Shown here: positions 56,829-64,000 of the stretch, in pieces | Position numbering within the stretch: position 1 is the stretch's first letter | Layout of the letters: each line of letters starts with the position of its first letter | Assembly (NCBI GenBank): GCA_018713335.1 | Contig: DVOW01000043.1 | Location: 1-64,000 of the forward strand | Direction of reading: 5' to 3' | DNA length: 64,000 nucleotides | Source: Candidatus Merdivicinus intestinigallinarum | GTDB lineage: Bacteria; Bacillota; Clostridia; Oscillospirales; Ruminococcaceae | Notes under the pieces: model-generated | What the model was told of the DNA's origin: nothing | The model's database searches: none | Seen by the model: the letters and a program-made list of their open reading frames with translations, nothing else | Made by a program: the position numbers and the translations under genes

Positions 56829-57286
56829 AAAAGCGGGTGTTGGCGGCGGTTCTGGGGCTGATCGTAACGGTGACCATCCCCTTTGTCATGGAACGGGCTA
56901 TCCCGGAGCCTATCCAAGAGCTAAACGCCATTCGCCGGGATATTCGGAATATGGGCTACACTTTGGAGGATGTGGAGTTTATACAGAAGGGGGACGCGGA
57001 CTTTGCAAATCGAGCAACCTATCTTGCGTCTTCCCGTTTTAGAACAACCCTTCAGCCGGGGGACTTTTCCCTATCGATTTATCAATATGAGTCAGAGGAA
57101 GAATTGGAAAAAGGCATGGAATCATATCGCATGATGCTAACATTGGCCAGCATTCTAGGCCGCATCGATCTTTACTGCACAACAAGGAATTTTATTGTTT
57201 GCTATTACCGGTCGGAACAGGCTGAATTTTATCAGCCGCTGCAGGAGTATCTTGAAAACCTTACGGAGGGATCACAGCAGAAATGA
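56825..57286 (+). CDS. uncharacterised membrane-anchored protein, tandem copy 2
   Basis: MKKRVLAAVLGLIVTVTIPFVMERAIPEPIQELNAIRRDIRNMGYTLEDVEF...; paralogue of copy 1. Confidence 0.75.
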   Translation: MKKRVLAAVLGLIVTVTIPFVMERAIPEPIQELNAIRRDIRNMGYTLEDVEFIQKGDADFANRATYLASSRFRTTLQPGDFSLSIYQYESEEELEKGMESYRMMLTLASILGRIDLYCTTRNFIVCYYRSEQAEFYQPLQEYLENLTEGSQQK

Positions 57287-58413
57287 AATTCATCCACACC
57301 TCAGACTGGCACATCGGGCGGAGCTTGTGCGGCGTGTCCCTTTTGGAGGATCAGCGGCACTTTCTCCGCCAGTTTACGGATTATTTGGAACAAGAACAGC
57401 CGGACGCGGTGGTGATCGCCGGGGACTTATACGACCGGCCGGTCCCTTCGGCGGAGGCCATGGAGCTTTTGGACGAGTTTTTCTCCAAAACCGTATTGGA
57501 ACTGAAAATCCCTGTACTAGCCGTGGCCGGGAACCACGACTCCGGGCAGCGCCTGGCCTATGAACGGGATTTTCTGGCAAAGGCGGGCTTACACATGGCC
57601 GGGACGCTAACAAACCCGGTGGAAACCGTCGCCCTATCCGATGAATGGGGACCGGTTTACTTCCACCTGCTCCCCTGGCTGGACCCGGCGGCAGTCAATT
57701 CCCTTTTCCGGGAGGAAGAACGGGTCCGCACCATGCAGGAGGCCTTTGACCGGATGACGGAAGCTGTTTTTCGTAACGTGAAACCGGGCGGGCGGAATAT
57801 CTTAGTCTGCCACGGCTATTTTTCCATGGGTTCCGGCAGCAGTCAGGCGGAGGAGCTGGGTGGCTCAGAGCTGGTGGAGCTGTCGGCTTACCGGGATTTT
57901 TCTTACATCGCCGCCGGGCACATCCACCGGAAAATGCCGGCTGGCCCCAACCTGCGCTACTGCGGCTCCATTCTTAAATATTCCCCCAACGAAATCGCCA
58001 ACCGGCCATCGGTCACCCTGGCGGAAGTCGGGCAAGATGGGGAAGCCCACTGGCAGGAGGTTTCTTTCCCGCCCCTGCATGACATGCGGAAGATCGCCGG
58101 CAGTTTCGCGGAACTGATGGGATCGGAAAAATCAGAGGACTATATTTTCGCCGAGCTGACGGACCCGGAGCTGGTGCTGGACCCGGCAAGGCGGCTGCGG
58201 GAACGGTTCCCGAACCTGCTCGGGGTCGCATACACCCAAAGGGAGCAGGCTTCCTCCGCTTTCACGGTAGAAGCGGAACAGGCGAAAAGCCTGTCCATTT
58301 CGGAGCTGTTTTCCCAGTTTTATCAGGAGATCACCGGCGTTCCCCTTTCGGAGGACGCCCTCAAATTGGTTTCTGACGCGGCACACCAGGCGGAAAAGGA
58401 GGCCCATGAATGA
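57283..58413 (+). CDS. sbcD: exonuclease SbcCD subunit D
   Basis: MKFIHTSDWHIGRSLCGVSLLEDQRHFLRQF...VIAGDLYDRPVPSAEA...AGNHDSGQRL. Confidence 0.96.
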   Translation: MKFIHTSDWHIGRSLCGVSLLEDQRHFLRQFTDYLEQEQPDAVVIAGDLYDRPVPSAEAMELLDEFFSKTVLELKIPVLAVAGNHDSGQRLAYERDFLAKAGLHMAGTLTNPVETVALSDEWGPVYFHLLPWLDPAAVNSLFREEERVRTMQEAFDRMTEAVFRNVKPGGRNILVCHGYFSMGSGSSQAEELGGSELVELSAYRDFSYIAAGHIHRKMPAGPNLRYCGSILKYSPNEIANRPSVTLAEVGQDGEAHWQEVSFPPLHDMRKIAGSFAELMGSEKSEDYIFAELTDPELVLDPARRLRERFPNLLGVAYTQREQASSAFTVEAEQAKSLSISELFSQFYQEITGVPLSEDALKLVSDAAHQAEKEAHE

Positions 58414-61397
58414 CACCACTAAAATTGACCCTCTGCGCCTTCGGGCCCTTCCGTCAGGAGCAGACCTTGGATTTTTCGGAGCTGGGCGGGCAGAAAATGT
58501 TCCTTATTACCGGAAAAACCGGCGCTGGGAAAACCACCCTGTTTGACGCCATTGTGTACGCCCTTTACGGGGAGGCCAGCGGCAGCCTGCGGATGCCGGA
58601 CCAGCTGAAAAGCGACTTTTCCGGCCCCTCGGAACGCTGTTTTGTGGAATACACCTTTGAAACCGGCGGGCATGTTTACACCGTAAACCGTTCCCCGGCC
58701 CAAACCTTGACAAAGCTCCGGGGCGAAGGGGAACGCTCTGTGGCGGCTTCCGCCCTGCTGAAACTGGATACAGGAGAAGAAATCTCCGGTGTGCGGGATG
58801 TGGACAAAAAAATAGAAAGCATCATGGGGATCGACGGGGAGCAGTTCCGAAAAATCGTCCTGCTCCCTCAGGGAGAGTTCCGGAAGTTTTTGGACGCCGG
58901 TTCCAATGAGCGCCAGCTGATTTTCCGCAGCATTTTCGGCACGGAAATTTTCGGCCGGTTTACGGAACTGCTAAAACAGCAGGAAGCGGGTTTTCTGGAA
59001 CAGCGGAAAGTCCTCTCCCAGTCCCTTTACGGCCTGGCCAAGGCCATTCCCCAGGAGGATGAGGAGCTGGCCCGGCTGCTTAGCATGGACCCCCTGCCTT
59101 TTGGGGAGATCCAGCCGCGCCTGCGCGCCCTTTTGAATGAAGCCAAGGAGCAGGCCGCCGCCTGGGAAACGGAGCTGCAAAAGGTTTCCGCTGAACGGGA
59201 AGCCATCCGCCTTGACCACGCGAAGATGGTCAACCAGAAGCTGGCGGAACGGACGGAAAGCCGCAAACAGCTGGAGCTTTTGCAGAAACAGGCGCCGGAA
59301 ATGGAAACAGAAGCCCGGCTTATCGCACGGTTAAGTGAAGTCCGGCTCATCAAGCTGCGGGAGGACGCTGTGACCGCCACGGAAAAACAGCTGGCGACCC
59401 TGGCGGCGGATTCCATCCGGACGGAAAGGGAAACGGCGGAGGCGGGTTCTAAAAAGGAAGCCGCTTTGGCGGCATTCGTCCAGGCGGAAAAAGCCCAGGA
59501 AGAGCTTCCGTCCCTGAACGGCCAGCTGGCGGAGCTGGCCCAGGTTCGGGCAAAGCTGGTGCGCTTAAAGGAGCTGGAAGCCCAACAGCAGGCCCTTTCC
59601 AAGGAAACAGAAAAGCTGAGCCGCCAGGCGGAGATCCTGCAATTGTTCCAGGACCGGGTTACCTTAAAGGAAAAGCGGGACCAGACCGCCCGGACTGCCG
59701 ATGCTTTAGAGAATTTGAGCCGGGAATTGGCGCAGGTTTCCAAGCTCCAGCAGGATTTTGCCGCCCAGCGGGACCGTTTTTTGGACGCTTACCGGCAGTT
59801 CCTGGACGGGCAGGCGGGATTGTTGGCCCGGGATTTGGAGGATGGGAAACCCTGTCCGGTGTGCGGCTCCCTTTCTCATCCGAAAAAAGCCAATTTCATT
59901 GAAGGCACCCCTTCCCAGCAGCAGGTGGACGCACTGCGCGGCCAAATGGACCAGGCCTCCCAGCGCCACTCCAAGGCGGTTTCCGCTATGCAGAAGGTGT
60001 GGCAGAAGGCGGCCCTTTTCCTGGAAGCGGACGGTGCTTCCCTGCCCGGCGCAGAGCGTCTGGCCGCGGAACCGGGGCTTTTGGAACAGCTCCGGGCCCC
60101 CGCCTTTTCGGCCGCCAACGCGGCCCGGGATGCCTACAATGAGGCGGAAGCCGTCCTGCGGCAGCGGGCCCCCCGGGCGGTGGATTCCCCGGAATACCAG
60201 GACCCTCAGCGTTTGGAACGCCTTTTAACGGACATCCGCCAAAAGCTCTCCCAAACGGAGGGACAGCGGGAAGCAACGGAGCAGAACGCCGCCGCTGTTT
60301 ACAAGGAAATCCCCGCCAGATTTGCGGGCCTTTCCGCCCTGGACAAACAGGAAGCAGAGCTTCGGAAGAAGATCCAGGAGATCACGGATGCTTTGGAAAC
60401 CGCCAACCGGAACCTGCGCAGTCTGGAAGGGCTGGAAAGCAAACTGCGGGAACGGCTTTCGTCCCTGGAAAGCCAAACGGACGCCGGAGAGCAGAAGCGG
60501 GCCGCCCAGCAGGAGGAATTTGAACGGCAGCTTGCCGGGGCGGGATACGAGGATTTGTCCGGCTACCGGGCCGATTTGCTGGAGCTTCCCAGCTTGGACG
60601 CCCGGAAACAGCGGCTTTCCGCCTTTCAGACCCGTTTGGAACGGGAAAAGGCCGTCAATGAGAGGTTAGAACAGGAAACCGCCGGGTGGACGCCCTTCCC
60701 TCTGGAAGAAATGACGGCCAGGGCCGCCCAGCTGGACGGGAGGATGACCGACTTGAACCGCCTGATCGCCCAGCGGCACGCCTTTGTTCAGTCAACAGGC
60801 GCGGTGGTTACCCAAATGGAGGAACAGCACAAAAAATTGCAGGAGCTGGAAAACCGGCTGCAAACGGTTTCGGCTGTGGCCCGGACGGCCCGGGGGGACA
60901 ACGCCTACAACCTGAACTTTGAACGGTACGTCCTCAGCGGTTTTTTTGACCAGATCGTGGACAGCGCCAATGTGCGGCTGCAAAAAATGAGCAGCGGGCG
61001 GTATTCCGTCTGCCGGAAGGGCGGGCGCAGCCGCCGCGGCCGGGCTTCGGGCTTAGATTTGGAGGTGCTGGACGTCAACACCGGCAAATACCGGGACACC
61101 TCCACCCTTTCCGGCGGTGAGAGCTTTCTCACCGCCCTGTCCCTGGCCCTGGCGGTGGCGGAGGTCATCACCCGGTTCAGCGGCGGCATTGAAATCAACA
61201 CCATGCTCATTGACGAGGGCTTCGGCAGCCTGGACGCCGATTCCTTGGAAACCGCCATGGACGCCTTGCAGTCCTTGCAGGGTGGGAACCGTCTGGTAGG
61301 CATTATTTCCCATGTAGAGACCCTGGCCCACTACATCCCGGCCAAGCTGGTTGTCACAGCTTCCCGCCAGGGGAGCAGCGCCGGGTTCCAATGTTAA
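58410..61397 (+). CDS. sbcC: exonuclease SbcCD subunit C (SMC-like ATPase)
   Basis: LITGKTGAGKTTLFDAIVYALYGEASG; zinc hook CPVCG; LSGGESFLTALSLALAVAEV. Confidence 0.96.
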   Translation: MTPLKLTLCAFGPFRQEQTLDFSELGGQKMFLITGKTGAGKTTLFDAIVYALYGEASGSLRMPDQLKSDFSGPSERCFVEYTFETGGHVYTVNRSPAQTLTKLRGEGERSVAASALLKLDTGEEISGVRDVDKKIESIMGIDGEQFRKIVLLPQGEFRKFLDAGSNERQLIFRSIFGTEIFGRFTELLKQQEAGFLEQRKVLSQSLYGLAKAIPQEDEELARLLSMDPLPFGEIQPRLRALLNEAKEQAAAWETELQKVSAEREAIRLDHAKMVNQKLAERTESRKQLELLQKQAPEMETEARLIARLSEVRLIKLREDAVTATEKQLATLAADSIRTERETAEAGSKKEAALAAFVQAEKAQEELPSLNGQLAELAQVRAKLVRLKELEAQQQALSKETEKLSRQAEILQLFQDRVTLKEKRDQTARTADALENLSRELAQVSKLQQDFAAQRDRFLDAYRQFLDGQAGLLARDLEDGKPCPVCGSLSHPKKANFIEGTPSQQQVDALRGQMDQASQRHSKAVSAMQKVWQKAALFLEADGASLPGAERLAAEPGLLEQLRAPAFSAANAARDAYNEAEAVLRQRAPRAVDSPEYQDPQRLERLLTDIRQKLSQTEGQREATEQNAAAVYKEIPARFAGLSALDKQEAELRKKIQEITDALETANRNLRSLEGLESKLRERLSSLESQTDAGEQKRAAQQEEFERQLAGAGYEDLSGYRADLLELPSLDARKQRLSAFQTRLEREKAVNERLEQETAGWTPFPLEEMTARAAQLDGRMTDLNRLIAQRHAFVQSTGAVVTQMEEQHKKLQELENRLQTVSAVARTARGDNAYNLNFERYVLSGFFDQIVDSANVRLQKMSSGRYSVCRKGGRSRRGRASGLDLEVLDVNTGKYRDTSTLSGGESFLTALSLALAVAEVITRFSGGIEINTMLIDEGFGSLDADSLETAMDALQSLQGGNRLVGIISHVETLAHYIPAKLVVTASRQGSSAGFQC

Positions 61398-61406
61398 GGA
61401 GTTTTT

Positions 61407-61778
61407 ATGAAAAATTGGGAAAACCGGCTTTCGGGCCTGCTTTTGATTGCCGCGGGCGTTATCCTTCTGGCCATTCTTGTTTGTAACCTCTGGATTTTCC
61501 CGCCCGGGGAAGGATTGGAACCGGTTTTGCTAGAAAGCAGCATGGCGGAATCCTCGGAATATCCGGAAATGCCGGAACCGCCAGGGCCGGTGAACCTGAA
61601 CACGGCCACTTTGGAGGAGCTGGACGCCCTTCCCGGCATAGGGGAAACCCTGGCGCAGCGGATTTTGGATTACCGGGAAGCAAACGGCGGGTTTCAGACT
61701 TTAGAGGAGTTCATGGAGGTGGACGGCATCGGCCAGTCCACCTTTGAGGAACTGAAGGGAAAAATCACCTTGGAGTAA
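61407..61778 (+). CDS. ComEA-like helix-hairpin-helix protein
   Basis: N-terminal TM plus VNLNTATLEELDALPGIGETLAQRILDYREANGGFQTLEEFMEVDGIG. Confidence 0.88.
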   Translation: MKNWENRLSGLLLIAAGVILLAILVCNLWIFPPGEGLEPVLLESSMAESSEYPEMPEPPGPVNLNTATLEELDALPGIGETLAQRILDYREANGGFQTLEEFMEVDGIGQSTFEELKGKITLE

Positions 61779-61793
61779 ACGGGAGGCATCCAT

Positions 61794-64000
61794 TTGGAGC
61801 AGAGAGTAAAGCTGCCCGTCCGGCAGCTGGTGGAATTTGTACTGCGGGGCGGCAGCATTGACGACCGGTTCGGCGGGGCAGACCGGGCATTGGAAGGCGG
61901 CCGCATCCACCGGCGTCTGCAAAAGCAGGAGGGAGAGGGCTACGAGGCGGAGGTGAAATTCTCCCACACAGAGGAATTCCAGGGGACGGTTTTTACTGTG
62001 GAAGGCCGGGCGGACGGCGTTTTCCGGGAGGACGGCCTGCCCGCCATTGACGAAATCAAAACCACCGCCGCCCCCGTTTCCATCATTACCCCGGACTTTA
62101 ACCGGCTCCATTGGGCCCAGGCACAGTGCTACGCTTATTTTTACGCTGTCCAGAAGGATTTGCCGGAGGTCGGCGTGCGGCTGACCTATTTTCAGATCGA
62201 AACGGAGGAGATCCTGCGGTTCACTCGGGTATTTTCCCGGGCGGAGCTGACGGAATTTTACCAGGATCTGCTGCGCCGGTACAAAGTTTGGGCGGATTTT
62301 CAAAGCCAGTGGGAGGACTTGCGGGATCGTTCCATTGAGCCGCTGTCCTTCCCCTTCCCCGCTTTCCGGAAGGGCCAGCGGGAGATGGCCGCCGCCGTTT
62401 ACCGGACGATCCAGCGGGAACGCCGCCTGTTCTGCCAGGCTCCGACGGGCATCGGCAAGACCATTTCCACCCTGTTTCCCGCGGTGAAAGCCATGGGCAA
62501 CGGATTCACGGAAAAAATCTTCTACCTGACGGCTAAAACCATTACCCGCCAGGCGGCAGAGGACGCCTTCTCCATGCTGCGGCGGCAGCCGGTGCGGGTG
62601 AAAAGCGTGACCCTGACCGCCAAGGACAAGATCTGTTTTCTGGAGGAACGCCGGTGCAACCCGGTGGACTGCCCCTACGCGGACGGCCATTACGACCGGG
62701 TCAACGACGTCCTGCTGGATATGCTCCAAAAAGAGGACGCCTTTTCCCGGGAAGTCATTGAGTGCTATGCAAAGGAAGGGCGGGTCTGCCCTTTTGAGCT
62801 GGAGCTGGACCTGACGCTTTGGTGCGACTGCATTATCTGCGACTACAACTACCTGTTTGACCCGACGGTTTCCCTGAAGCGGTTTTTCGGGGATTCCGGC
62901 GGGAACTACGCCTTTTTGATCGACGAGGCCCACAACCTGGTGGACCGGGCCAGGGACATGTATTCCGCCAAACTGCAAAAATCGGCCTTTCGTTCCCTAA
63001 GGCAGGCCCTGGGCAAAACCGGCGACAGGCGGCTGAAATCCGCCTTGAACAAGGTGGATACCGCCATGCGGGAGCTGCGGAAAAACTGCGGCGAGGAAAA
63101 ATGCGTTTCCCAAACCGAACCGCTGACCGAGTTCAACCGCCTTTTAGCGCCGCTTATCAGTCGGCTGGAGGAATGGCTCCGGGAACACCTGGACGCGCCC
63201 CAGCATGGGCAGGCGCTGGAGCTTTATTTCGAGCTTCTGAATTACCAGCGGACGGCGGAGCTTTACGATGACCATTACATCACCATGCTCTATCCCTTCG
63301 GCTATGACCTGACGGTGAACCAATTCTGCCGGGACCCTTCGGCCCTGCTGGACGAGGCCCTGAAAAAGGGGAAATCTGCGGCGCTGTTTTCGGCCACCCT
63401 GTCCCCCATGGGGTACTACCAGGCGGTTTTGGGCGGCGGGGACAACTGCCTGCGCTGCCAGCTGCCCTCCCCCTTCGCGCCGGAAAACCTGGGGCTGTTT
63501 GTCAACGACCGCATCAGCACCCGTTTCCAGGACCGGGAGCAGACCTACGACGCCATTGCCCAGAGCATTTTGACGATGGTTTCCGCCAAAAAGGGAAATT
63601 ATATGGCCTTTTTCCCTTCTTACAGTTACTGCAAACAGGTTTACGAACGGTTCTGCGGCATGTGTGGGAATGAGATCCGCCCGGTGATGCAGCAAAGCGG
63701 CATGGAGGAAGCAGAACGAGAGGAATTTCTGCGCCAGTTTGAAGAGGACGCACCCCAGAGTATGGCGGCCTTCTGCGTCATGGGCGGCATTTTTTCGGAA
63801 GGCATTGACCTAAAGGGGAACCGCTTGATCGGCGCGGTCATCGTCGGGGTGGGGCTTCCCCAAATCGGGCCGGAACCCAACGCCATCCGGGAATATTACG
63901 ATGAAAAAAACGGCATGGGCTTCGATTTCGCCTACCGGTTCCCGGGGATGAACAAGGTTTTGCAGGCGGCCGGGCGGGTGATCCGGGACAGCACGGACCG
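61794..64000 (+). CDS. DinG/XPD-like ATP-dependent DNA helicase with N-terminal PD-(D/E)XK-like domain (3' truncated by window edge)
   Basis: manual translation from TTG at 61794 (GGGAGG RBS): GRADGVF...AIDEIKTT, Walker A CQAPTGIGKT, LIDEAHNL, clustered Cys (ICFLEERRCNPVDCPYA...VCPFEL); absent from the ORF track. Confidence 0.88.
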   Translation, partial: MEQRVKLPVRQLVEFVLRGGSIDDRFGGADRALEGGRIHRRLQKQEGEGYEAEVKFSHTEEFQGTVFTVEGRADGVFREDGLPAIDEIKTTAAPVSIITPDFNRLHWAQAQCYAYFYAVQKDLPEVGVRLTYFQIETEEILRFTRVFSRAELTEFYQDLLRRYKVWADFQSQWEDLRDRSIEPLSFPFPAFRKGQREMAAAVYRTIQRERRLFCQAPTGIGKTISTLFPAVKAMGNGFTEKIFYLTAKTITRQAAEDAFSMLRRQPVRVKSVTLTAKDKICFLEERRCNPVDCPYADGHYDRVNDVLLDMLQKEDAFSREVIECYAKEGRVCPFELELDLTLWCDCIICDYNYLFDPTVSLKRFFGDSGGNYAFLIDEAHNLVDRARDMYSAKLQKSAFRSLRQALGKTGDRRLKSALNKVDTAMRELRKNCGEEKCVSQTEPLTEFNRLLAPLISRLEEWLREHLDAPQHGQALELYFELLNYQRTAELYDDHYITMLYPFGYDLTVNQFCRDPSALLDEALKKGKSAALFSATLSPMGYYQAVLGGGDNCLRCQLPSPFAPENLGLFVNDRISTRFQDREQTYDAIAQSILTMVSAKKGNYMAFFPSYSYCKQVYERFCGMCGNEIRPVMQQSGMEEAEREEFLRQFEEDAPQSMAAFCVMGGIFSEGIDLKGNRLIGAVIVGVGLPQIGPEPNAIREYYDEKNGMGFDFAYRFPGMNKVLQAAGRVIRDSTD

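Overview
This 64 kb window looks like the chromosome of a GC-rich, anaerobic, gut-type clostridial (Oscillospiraceae-like) bacterium. That taxonomic placement is inferred from gene content only. It is densely coding on both strands, and I found no convincing tRNA, rRNA, CRISPR array, transposase or prophage. Housekeeping blocks: rpsF-ssb-rpsR; pgsA/cvpA/truA plus an ECF transporter module (ecfA1-A2-T); ruvCAB; nrdD-nrdG; polA-GNAT-rimI-tsaD; sbcCD; and a DinG/XPD-like helicase running off the right edge. Glycan-related accessory genes include a GH29/FucU/ROK/PfkB/lyxose-isomerase-like/aldolase cluster, a GH172 (DUF2961) protein, Gfo/Idh oxidoreductase and sugar isomerase, a second GH29, a DUF5060/DUF4038 protein, a sulfatase and a nucleoside hydrolase. 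Best candidates for something undescribed: (1) an operon (about 32.6-40.5 kb, minus strand) in which an ECF sigma factor overlaps a membrane protein with an anti-sigma-like cytoplasmic N-terminus, one TM helix, a propeller-like region and a full ABC solute-binding domain, followed by a paralogous solute-binding protein and two sugar ABC permeases; (2) a class III ribonucleotide reductase whose glycyl-radical tail (RITGYL...) sits on a separate 54-aa ORF between nrdD and nrdG; (3) an in-frame MarR-citrate synthase ORF with a perfect operator-like inverted repeat just downstream of its -10 box; (4) a structured 5' leader on mgtE; and (5) a 170-bp run of six consecutive hairpins. All functional calls come from reading the sequence; no database search was run.
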